Part shown: one piece after another, positions 1-5,073 of the stretch
How the letters are laid out: every line of letters begins with the position of its first letter
How positions within the stretch are numbered: position 1 is the stretch's first letter
Assembly (NCBI GenBank): GCA_945788655.1
Contig: CALZMV010000101.1
Span: 1 to 5,073 of the forward strand
Length of the DNA stretch: 5,073 bases
Source of the DNA: an uncultured Clostridia bacterium
GTDB taxonomy: Bacteria > Bacillota > Clostridia > Peptostreptococcales > Anaerovoracaceae
Direction: 5' to 3'
Notes under the pieces: model-generated
What the model was told of the DNA's origin: nothing
Seen by the model: the letters and a program-made list of their open reading frames with translations, nothing else
Databases searched by the model: none
Program-made: the position numbers and the translations under genes

Positions 1-21
1 AATTATTGCGAAAATATCCAT
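1..21 (-). CDS. Possible start of the next gene, 3'-truncated by the window edge
   Basis: On the minus strand an ATG at 21-19 opens a frame that reads MDIFAII before the window ends. It follows a ribosome-binding-like AAGGA at 5 nt and begins 57 bp after the miaB stop. No terminator-like hairpin separates it from miaB, so it may continue the operon. Seven residues are too few to name a product. mutS often follows miaB in Clostridia, but these residues show no clear MutS start. In another frame the same region reads as an open, charged stretch (RERKQKEENGYFRNN) but has no ATG, GTG or TTG start, so I prefer the ATG frame. Confidence 0.4.
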
Positions 22-26
22 TTTCT

Positions 27-31
27 TCCTT
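27..31 (-). promoter_or_regulatory. Possible ribosome binding site of the gene at the left edge
   Basis: The minus strand reads AAGGA 5 nt before an ATG at 21-19. A second copy of the same AAAGGAAG octamer lies 10 bp upstream (35-42 versus 25-32). The proximal copy has usable spacing; the distal one is about 15 nt from the ATG. Confidence 0.5.
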
Positions 32-78
32 TTGCTTCCTTTCTCTTGCTAATGCACAAAAACTAATAACAAGGTAGA

Positions 79-1410
79 TTATTCTACAACTTCACCCAAA
101 AGACTGAAGGTATTGGCGTCAGTTATCTTAACACTAACTATTTTACCCTCAATTCCTAACGGGCCCTTAAAGTTTACTAACTTAAAACCGTCTGTTCTGC
201 CCTCGTAAAGGTCATCTGAGCCTCTGCTCTTTCCATCAACCAGAACCTTTTCAATTCTGCCTACATATTCAGCATTCTTTTCTTGAGAGATTCTGTTGAT
301 GGAATCAACAAGGCGGTTAAATCTTTGGTGTTTAATATCTTCAGGAATCTGATCCTCTCGTTTTGCAGCAGGCGTGCCCTCCCTTATGGAATAAAGGAAG
401 GTAAAGGCAGAGTCATATCTGACTTCTTCTGCCAGCCTTAGTGTATCTTCAAATTCTTCTTCTGTTTCGCCAGGGAAACCCACGATAATATCTGTAGATA
501 TTGTAATATCAGGTACAGACTCTTTTAGCTTTCTAACAAGCCCCAGATAATGTTCTCTGGAATATTTCCTGTTCATCTCTTTAAGCACTTTTGTTGAGCC
601 GGACTGAACAGGCAGGTGAATATACTTGCACAGTTTGTCACAGTTTTTGAAAGCTTCAATAAGCTTGTCTGACAAATCCTTTGGATGACTTGTCATAAAT
701 CTAATTCTTTCAAGACCCTGTATTTCTGACAGCATATAAATCAGATCCGTAAAATCAGCCTGTCCTTTTTCACTGCATCCTTTATATGAATTAACATTCT
801 GTCCCAGGAGAGTAACCTCTTTTACTCCTTCTGAAACCAGCTTCTTTACTTCTCTTACAATATCCTCAGGACGTCTTGATCTCTCTCTTCCCCTCGTATA
901 AGGAACGATGCAGTAACTGCAGAAATTGTTGCATCCGTACATTATATTAACAAAGCTTTTATGCTTGTACAACCTTTCTGCAGGAAGATTTTCAACAATC
1001 TCTCCTCCATCAGGCCAGATATCAAGCTGCTTTTTCTTTTCAATATTAAGTTTGTCCAGCAGCTCGGGAAGCTTATGAAGATTATGTGTTCCGTATACCA
1101 CATCTACCCACGGGTATTTGGATTTCAACGTATCTATAATGTGCTGCTGCTGCATCATGCATCCACAAACACAAACTGTAAATGCCTCCCTTTCGGCCAT
1201 CTTACGCTTCTTAAGTGTCCCAAGAGTTCCAAAAAATCTCTTGTCAGCATTTTCTCTTATACTGCACGTGTTAAATATAACTATATCAGCATCTTCTCTG
1301 TTGTCAACAGGCTCATAACCTCTTTCAATCAATAAGCCTGACATTATTTCGGAGTCATGTTCATTCATCTGACAACCAAAAGTCGTAATGTTAAACTTCT
1401 TTGCAGTCAA
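79..1410 (-). CDS. miaB: tRNA-2-methylthio-N6-dimethylallyladenosine synthase MiaB
   Basis: MiaB is a radical SAM methylthiotransferase that turns i6A37 into ms2i6A37 in tRNAs reading UNN codons, which steadies codon pairing. In the 443-residue form, the N-terminal domain has TFGCQMN (Cys 13), NTCSIRE (Cys 49) and GCMM (Cys 84), the three ligands of the auxiliary 4Fe-4S cluster. The radical SAM motif CNNFCSYC gives Cys 160, 164 and 167, followed by PYTRGRERSR and LLGQNVNSY. A TRAM domain fills about the last 65 residues. TFGCQMN, NTCSIRE and PYTRG favour MiaB over RimO or MtaB. No ATG lies early enough: the first is the Met of CQMN, past an essential Cys, and an in-frame stop sits at 1431-1429. 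Two TTG codons (1422 and 1410) are possible starts. I choose 1410 because GGAG lies 6 nt upstream; starting at 1422 would add four residues. The family and the end at 79 are certain; the exact start is less so. Confidence 0.93.
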   Translation of the reverse strand: MTAKKFNITTFGCQMNEHDSEIMSGLLIERGYEPVDNREDADIVIFNTCSIRENADKRFFGTLGTLKKRKMAEREAFTVCVCGCMMQQQHIIDTLKSKYPWVDVVYGTHNLHKLPELLDKLNIEKKKQLDIWPDGGEIVENLPAERLYKHKSFVNIMYGCNNFCSYCIVPYTRGRERSRRPEDIVREVKKLVSEGVKEVTLLGQNVNSYKGCSEKGQADFTDLIYMLSEIQGLERIRFMTSHPKDLSDKLIEAFKNCDKLCKYIHLPVQSGSTKVLKEMNRKYSREHYLGLVRKLKESVPDITISTDIIVGFPGETEEEFEDTLRLAEEVRYDSAFTFLYSIREGTPAAKREDQIPEDIKHQRFNRLVDSINRISQEKNAEYVGRIEKVLVDGKSRGSDDLYEGRTDGFKLVNFKGPLGIEGKIVSVKITDANTFSLLGEVVE

Positions 1411-1416
1411 TTTATT

Positions 1417-1420
1417 CTCC
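1417..1420 (-). promoter_or_regulatory. Ribosome binding site that sets the miaB start
   Basis: The minus strand reads GGAG 6 nt before the TTG at 1410-1408, within AGGATTGGAG. The other in-frame TTG (1422-1420) overlaps this GGAG by one base and has AGGA directly against it with no spacer, so it is a poor initiation site. Confidence 0.6.
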
Positions 1421-1433
1421 AATCCTAGTCAAT

Positions 1434-1455
1434 TTAATATCTTTTTAATATCTTT
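1434..1455. repeat. Perfect 11-bp tandem duplication at the gpsA stop
   Basis: The plus strand carries TTAATATCTTT at 1434-1444 and again at 1445-1455, with no mismatch. The right copy holds the last codons and TAA stop of gpsA; the left copy is in the gpsA-miaB spacer. Because each copy contains TAA in the same relative position, the GpsA sequence would be the same with one copy. The visible effect is only a longer spacer ahead of miaB. Confidence 0.9.
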
Positions 1456-2446
1456 GCATTTCATTTTTAGTTTTTCTGCCCATTAATGCGTTTACCGCTT
1501 CCATCGCATTTGTTCTTCCGTAAATCAAATCACAAATGCTCTGTGTAATAGGCATTTCAATGTTATATTTTTCAGCTAATGCTCCTGCTGCCTCTGCTGT
1601 TGCAAGACCTTCCACAACCATTCCAATTTCATCGACAGCATCATTAACGCTCATTCCCTGACCGATTAATATACCGCATCTTCTGTTTCTTGAATGCATA
1701 CTTGTGCAAGTAACTATAAGGTCGCCAAGACCTGTAAGCCCTGAAAAGGTTTCGGATTTTGAACCCATTGCAGTACCTAGACGAATCATCTCAGTAATTC
1801 CCCTTGTCATCATGGCTGCCTTTGCATTATCTCCAAAGCCCATTCCATCAGAAATTCCTGCTCCGAGAGCAATAATGTTCTTCAGCGAGCCACCAAGTTC
1901 AACTCCTACGAGATCATCATTGGTATATACTCTGAACCTGTCAGTGTTGAATATTTCCTGCACTTCCAAGGCAACAGCCTTATCTTCACATGATACAGCA
2001 ACCGTAGTAGGAAGAAGTCTTGCAACTTCCTCCGCATGAGAAGGTCCAGAAAGCGCCACATAACATATGTTCGGAATAACTTCTTTTGCAACCTCTGAAA
2101 GTCTCATCAAAGTGCCCTTTTCTATGCCCTTTGCAACGTTTACAACAATTTCCTTTCCCGTCATAAACGCTTTTGCAGTTTCTAATACACCTCTAAAGTT
2201 CTGAGCAGGCACTGAAAACACCAGCATATCTGAGCCTTTAAGTGCATCATCCATGTCATCTACAATCTTCAGTGACTCCGGAAGCTTGACCTTTGGCAGA
2301 TAATGAGGATTTTCTCTCGTTTCTCTCATAAGGGCAAGCTGAGATTTTTTTCTGCCCCATATGGATACATCATAACCTTTGTTGGTGAGGAGTATAGCTA
2401 AAGAAGTACCAAAGCTTCCTGCACCTATTACTGTAATCTTTTTCAT
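1445..2446 (-). CDS. gpsA: NAD(P)-dependent glycerol-3-phosphate dehydrogenase GpsA
   Basis: GpsA is a cytoplasmic enzyme that reduces dihydroxyacetone phosphate to sn-glycerol-3-phosphate, the backbone for phospholipids and the acceptor used by PlsY, the gene before it. With the start at 2446 the protein has 333 residues, typical for the family. The N-terminal Rossmann fold shows GAGSFG (8-13) right after the start, then SVPAQNFR (78-85), KGIEKGT (106-112) and SGPSHAEEVA (133-142). The catalytic C-terminal domain contains ELGGSLKN with the catalytic lysine (about 189), GLTGLGDLIVTCTS (236-249) with the conserved Asp 242, and SRN (252-254), which contacts substrate phosphate and cofactor. All expected active-site residues are present. 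A longer reading from 2491 is open, but its extra residues (MKNQRCSATKRRISS) precede the fold, overlap plsY, and lack the good ribosome binding site of the shorter form. The gene ends in a short tandem duplication. miaB follows after 34 bp. Confidence 0.97.
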   Translation of the reverse strand: MKKITVIGAGSFGTSLAILLTNKGYDVSIWGRKKSQLALMRETRENPHYLPKVKLPESLKIVDDMDDALKGSDMLVFSVPAQNFRGVLETAKAFMTGKEIVVNVAKGIEKGTLMRLSEVAKEVIPNICYVALSGPSHAEEVARLLPTTVAVSCEDKAVALEVQEIFNTDRFRVYTNDDLVGVELGGSLKNIIALGAGISDGMGFGDNAKAAMMTRGITEMIRLGTAMGSKSETFSGLTGLGDLIVTCTSMHSRNRRCGILIGQGMSVNDAVDEIGMVVEGLATAEAAGALAEKYNIEMPITQSICDLIYGRTNAMEAVNALMGRKTKNEMQRY

Positions 2447-2450
2447 AGAA

Positions 2451-3044
2451 CTAATCCTTCTTTTTGTTGCCGAACATCTTTGGTTCTTCACCTCTGATGA
2501 GTCTTCCGATGTTTGACCTGTGTTTTATTATTATTATCAGCGCCATCACTGTGCCTACATACACAAATCCAGGCTCAACAAACCAGCAAACAAAGGGAAA
2601 CGTTGCTGCGCCGAGGATGGATCCCACTGACATTCTCTGACTTACGAGAAGGCCGATGGCAACTATTGCAAGAGCACTTACGCCCAAAATCCAGTTAACA
2701 GCTAAAATTGCACCAAAAGCAGTTGCAACACCCTTGCCCCCTTTGAAACTGTAAAAGCATGGCCAAATATGTCCGCAAAAAACTGCCGCTGCACATAATG
2801 TTCCTATGGTGTAACTTCCAAGGTTCATTCCAAGAAGAACTGCTACAACGCCTTTGCCCACATCAATTAAAAGAGTGATTACTGCCGCTTTTTTGCCTAA
2901 AACTCTAAGAGCATTTGTTGTTCCTGCATTACCGCTGCCTTCTTTTTTAATATCTATGCCGGCAAGTTTTCCAAGAATAATGGAAGGTGAAATGTTACCA
3001 ATCAGGTACGCCACTGCAACTAAAATGATTAATTTAATAGCCAT
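2451..3044 (-). CDS. plsY: Acyl-phosphate:glycerol-3-phosphate acyltransferase PlsY
   Basis: PlsY is an integral membrane enzyme that moves an acyl group from acyl-phosphate (made by PlsX) to position 1 of sn-glycerol-3-phosphate, giving lysophosphatidic acid, the first committed step of phospholipid synthesis in most Gram-positive bacteria. At 197 residues it has the usual length. Three family motifs are seen: SGNAGTTNALR (37-47), GHIWPCFYSFKGGKGVAT (91-108, with the glycine-rich GGKG phosphate-binding loop), and HRSNIGRLIRGEE (175-187). Hydrophobic stretches at about 3-24, 53-73, 78-98, 110-135 and 141-174 suit its multi-pass topology. The tail is basic (NKKKD). The gene starts 1 bp after the der stop. 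It is followed 4 bp later by gpsA, which makes its acyl acceptor, so the pair forms a metabolic unit. No key motif residue appears to be missing. Confidence 0.97.
   Translation of the reverse strand: MAIKLIILVAVAYLIGNISPSIILGKLAGIDIKKEGSGNAGTTNALRVLGKKAAVITLLIDVGKGVVAVLLGMNLGSYTIGTLCAAAVFCGHIWPCFYSFKGGKGVATAFGAILAVNWILGVSALAIVAIGLLVSQRMSVGSILGAATFPFVCWFVEPGFVYVGTVMALIIIIKHRSNIGRLIRGEEPKMFGNKKKD
2455..2460 (-). promoter_or_regulatory. Ribosome binding site that sets the gpsA start
   Basis: The minus strand reads GAAGGA, with AAGGA 8 nt before the ATG at 2446-2444. It covers the last codons of plsY. It favours the start MKKITVIGAG over an in-frame ATG at 2491, which would add 15 non-conserved residues and lie within plsY. 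Confidence 0.85.
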
Positions 3045-3045
3045 A

Positions 3046-4371
3046 TTATTCGCCCTTTTCTCCTTTTTCTCTAAATACGAACTTTATTGAAGTTCCTTCA
3101 AATCCAAAGCTTTCTCTTATCTTGTTTTCAAGATATCTTGCATATGAGAAATGCATAAGATCTCTTTTGTTTATCTGGAAGCTGAAAAGCGGCGGCTTAA
3201 CCGATACCTGAGTAACATAGTAAATCTTAAGTCTCTTTCCTTTGTCTGATGGCGGCTGTTTCATCATAGTCGCATCCATAATCAGACTGTTAAGCTGACC
3301 TGTAGGTACACGAAGAGCTCTCTTTTCTGAAACATACTTAGCCAATTCCATAACCTGATTAACTCTCTTGTTTTCCTGTACGGAAATAAAGATTATTGGC
3401 GCATATGACATGAACTGAAGATCTGCTTCAAGAGCCTTCTTATAGTCGCGCATTGTATTTGTCTCTTTTTCGATTAGGTCCCACTTGTTAACTGCAACAA
3501 TAATGCCCTTTCCTGCCTCATGAGCTACGCCTACAATCTTCTTGTCCTGATCTGTAAGACCTTCAACGGCATCGATCATGAGAACGCAAATGTCACTTCT
3601 TTCAATAGCGGCAACAGCACGGATTACGCTGTATCTTTCTATATCTTCGTGGACCTTGCTCTTTCTTCTTATTCCTGCTGTGTCTATGAGAGTGTATTTT
3701 TCACCGTTGTATTCAAATGGAGTATCGATTGAGTCTCTGGTTGTGCCTGCTATAGGTGAAACGATTACTCTCTTCTCGCCAAGAAGGCAGTTTACAAGGG
3801 ATGACTTGCCAACGTTTGGCTTGCCTATAATGGCAATCTTCGTAACATCCTCTTCCTCGATATCTGCATCCTCAGGGAAGCTTGCAACGATTTCGTCGAG
3901 AACATCTCCAAAATTCAGCATGTTTGCTGCAGAAATAGGGATAGGAACTCCAAGTCCCAATTCATAAAAATCATAAAAATCATCAGGAAGTGATGATGGC
4001 TTATCTATCTTGTTAACAACAAGAATAACGCGTTTACCGGTTCTCATAAGCATCATTGCAACTTCTCTGTCAGCATGGGTAAGTCCATCCTTACCATCTG
4101 TGATGAATAGGATTACATCAGCCATATCCATGGCAACCTGTGCCTGTTCTCTCATCTGAGAAAGAATGATATCATCGGTGTTTGGTTCAATACCACCTGT
4201 ATCAATAAGTGCAAAATGTGCACCGTTCCATTCTGCCTCAGCATAAATTCTATCTCTGGTAACACCCGGCGTATCTTCTACTATTGACACGCGGCGACCG
4301 ACTATCTTATTAAAAAAGGTAGATTTGCCTACATTTGGTCTGCCTACAATGGCAACTATAGGTTTACTCAT
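3046..4371 (-). CDS. der: Ribosome assembly GTPase Der (EngA)
   Basis: Der is an essential cytoplasmic GTPase needed for 50S ribosomal subunit maturation, with two tandem G domains followed by a KH-like domain. All are visible in the 441 residues, close to the usual family length. Domain 1 has GRPNVGKS (10-17), DTPGVTRDR (33-41), DTGG (57-60) and NKID (120-123). Domain 2 has GKPNVGKS (183-190), GTTRDSIDT (209-217), DTAGIRRKSKV (230-240) and NKWD (295-298). The KH-like region runs from about PTGQLN (356-361) through KGKRLKIYY and LMHFSYARYLENKIRESFGFEGT. An acidic linker (DADIEEED) joins the two G domains. The ATG at 4371 is supported by AGGAGG at 8 nt and by the family-typical start MSKPIVAIVGRPNVGKS. 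The G5 region of domain 2 reads ISVQENKR, where ISAL is more usual. The gene ends 1 bp before plsY, and its lysine/glutamate/glycine tail encodes the plsY ribosome binding site. Confidence 0.98.
   Translation of the reverse strand: MSKPIVAIVGRPNVGKSTFFNKIVGRRVSIVEDTPGVTRDRIYAEAEWNGAHFALIDTGGIEPNTDDIILSQMREQAQVAMDMADVILFITDGKDGLTHADREVAMMLMRTGKRVILVVNKIDKPSSLPDDFYDFYELGLGVPIPISAANMLNFGDVLDEIVASFPEDADIEEEDVTKIAIIGKPNVGKSSLVNCLLGEKRVIVSPIAGTTRDSIDTPFEYNGEKYTLIDTAGIRRKSKVHEDIERYSVIRAVAAIERSDICVLMIDAVEGLTDQDKKIVGVAHEAGKGIIVAVNKWDLIEKETNTMRDYKKALEADLQFMSYAPIIFISVQENKRVNQVMELAKYVSEKRALRVPTGQLNSLIMDATMMKQPPSDKGKRLKIYYVTQVSVKPPLFSFQINKRDLMHFSYARYLENKIRESFGFEGTSIKFVFREKGEKGE
3053..3057 (-). promoter_or_regulatory. 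Ribosome binding site of plsY
   Basis: The minus strand reads AAGGG 8 nt before the plsY ATG (3044-3042). A stronger AAGGAG lies a few bases upstream but about 15 nt from the ATG, which is too far for normal use. Both are inside the last codons of der (KGEKGE). Confidence 0.7.
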
Positions 4372-5073
4372 TAAAAATTCCTCCTATGAATTCTTCAGGG
4401 TCAAAAGCCTTTAAGTCGTCGATGCCTTCACCCACGCCTATAAACTTGATAGGCATATCAAATTCGTCTGCTATTGTCACTGCAATACCGCCTTTAGCCG
4501 TACCATCAAGCTTAGTGATTACAATACCGGTTATTTCAGCAACATTTCCAAACTCCTGTGCCTGGGAAACTGCATTTTTGCCGGTAGTGGCATCCAATAC
4601 CAGCAATGTTTCTCTGCTTGCTTCAGGGAATTCCCTGTCGATTACTCTGTTCATCTTCTCCAGCTCAATCATAAGGTTTTTCTTGTTCTGAAGTCTTCCT
4701 GCTGTATCACAGATAAGAACATCTATGCCTTTTGCCTTTGCTGATTGAATTGAGTCAAATATTACAGCTGACGGATCAGCACCTTCCTGATGTTTAACAA
4801 CATTTATTCCGTTTCTTTCACCCCAGATACAAAGCTGTTCAGCCGCCGCAGCACGGAAAGTATCTGCCGCAGCAAGCATAACCGACTTTCCTTCACTCTT
4901 TAATCTATGAGCAAGTTTGCCGATTGTTGTGGTCTTGCCTCCGCCGTTAATTCCGATAACCAGAATGATAAGCGGTGTTTCCTGACAAAGGATTTGTCTT
5001 TCTCCTTTATCAACCAGCTCAATCATTATCCCTTTTAGGGCATCCTTTACCCTCTCCGGATTGGTTATTACGT
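4364..5073 (-). CDS. ftsY: Signal recognition particle receptor FtsY, 5'-truncated by the window edge
   Basis: FtsY is the SRP receptor GTPase. It docks SRP-ribosome-nascent chain complexes at the inner face of the membrane by pairing with Ffh, and both hydrolyse GTP. The last 235 residues are visible. In this fragment the P-loop GINGGGKTTT is at about 40-49, DTFRAAAAEQL (G2) at about 70-80, DTAGR (G3) at about 122-126, TKLDGTAKGG (G4) at about 186-195, and the closing GVGEGIDDLKAFDPEEF segment follows. DTFRAAAAEQL together with GxNGxGKTTT marks FtsY; Ffh typically has DxxRPAA. No C-terminal M domain is present, which also excludes Ffh. The frame stays open through the right edge, reading VITNPERVKDALKGI before the ATG at 5026, and these residues fit the end of the N domain. 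That ATG is therefore internal, and the rest of the N domain lies outside the window. The stop codon overlaps the der start by 8 bp. Confidence 0.97.
   Translation of the reverse strand, partial: VITNPERVKDALKGIMIELVDKGERQILCQETPLIILVIGINGGGKTTTIGKLAHRLKSEGKSVMLAAADTFRAAAAEQLCIWGERNGINVVKHQEGADPSAVIFDSIQSAKAKGIDVLICDTAGRLQNKKNLMIELEKMNRVIDREFPEASRETLLVLDATTGKNAVSQAQEFGNVAEITGIVITKLDGTAKGGIAVTIADEFDMPIKFIGVGEGIDDLKAFDPEEFIGGIFNE
4380..4385 (-). promoter_or_regulatory. Ribosome binding site of der
   Basis: The minus strand reads AGGAGG 8 nt before the der ATG (4371-4369). The site lies inside ftsY, over its Gly-Gly codons about five residues before the end. This supports the der start and suggests translational coupling with ftsY. 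Confidence 0.9.

Noticed and set aside
1..78. Possible terminator after miaB
   Set aside because: The spacer is purine-rich on the coding strand and shows no stable inverted repeat followed by a T run, so I see no terminator.
961..1335. 124-codon open frame on the plus strand, and a smaller one at 1118-1318
   Set aside because: Both are antisense to the well-supported MiaB radical SAM region and show no domain or good ribosome binding site.
1704..2039. 111-codon plus-strand frame and a minus-strand frame at 1906-2091
   Set aside because: Both are out-of-frame readings of gpsA, whose motifs run without a break through this stretch.
2447..2491. Upstream in-frame ATG giving a 348-residue GpsA
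   Set aside because: The extra 15 residues precede the conserved start of the Rossmann fold and overlap plsY, whereas the ATG at 2446 has AAGGA at 8 nt and gives the usual family start.
3578..3967. 129-codon open frame on the plus strand
   Set aside because: It lies wholly inside der on the opposite strand, has no recognisable family, and the der reading has full motif support.
3962..3983. 9-bp tandem repeat TCATAAAAA inside der
   Set aside because: It encodes DDFYDFYE, a segment that fits the FYxLG region seen before the G5 motif of Der domain 1, so it is explained by protein sequence.
4386..4691. 101-codon plus-strand frame, with others at 2513-2698, 2854-3090 and 3520-3732
   Set aside because: All are antisense to intact ftsY, plsY or der and have no independent support.
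4364..5026. FtsY beginning at the ATG at 5026 as a complete 220-residue protein
   Set aside because: The frame is open without a stop to the window edge and the upstream residues look like FtsY N domain, so this Met is internal and the gene is cut by the window.

Overview
The window reads as a compact stretch of housekeeping chromosome from a low-to-moderate GC Firmicute, most likely a member of the Clostridia. This rests on the protein sequences (a two-GTPase-domain Der, an acyl-phosphate-dependent PlsY, a Firmicute-like MiaB and FtsY), the der-plsY-gpsA gene order, and strong AGGAGG/AAGGA-type ribosome binding sites. No genus can be assigned from sequence alone. I see no mobile element, tRNA, rRNA, CRISPR array, phage gene or defence gene.

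All real genes lie on the minus strand, so transcription runs from the right edge to the left. In that order they are: a 5'-truncated ftsY (window end to 4364), der (4371-3046), plsY (3044-2451), gpsA (2446-1445) and miaB (start probably 1410, end 79). At the left edge, an ATG at 21-19 with a good ribosome binding site may open the next gene. ftsY and der overlap by 8 bp, der and plsY are 1 bp apart, plsY and gpsA are 4 bp apart, and gpsA and miaB are 34 bp apart. No hairpin terminator or convincing internal promoter was found by eye, so the five genes look like one operon with probable translational coupling.

The genes share a loose theme of membrane and translation capacity. FtsY is the receptor that brings SRP-bound ribosomes to the membrane. 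Der is a GTPase for 50S ribosome assembly. GpsA makes sn-glycerol-3-phosphate and PlsY acylates it, so plsY-gpsA supply the first steps of phospholipid synthesis. MiaB methylthiolates A37 of tRNAs that read UNN codons. 

No new system was found. The points worth a second look are small: miaB must use a non-ATG start and a downstream TTG fits best; a perfect 11-bp tandem duplication covers the end of gpsA and its spacer; Shine-Dalgarno sites of three genes sit inside the last codons of the gene before; Der has an unusual second-domain G5 region; and two Shine-Dalgarno-like repeats precede the left-edge ATG.
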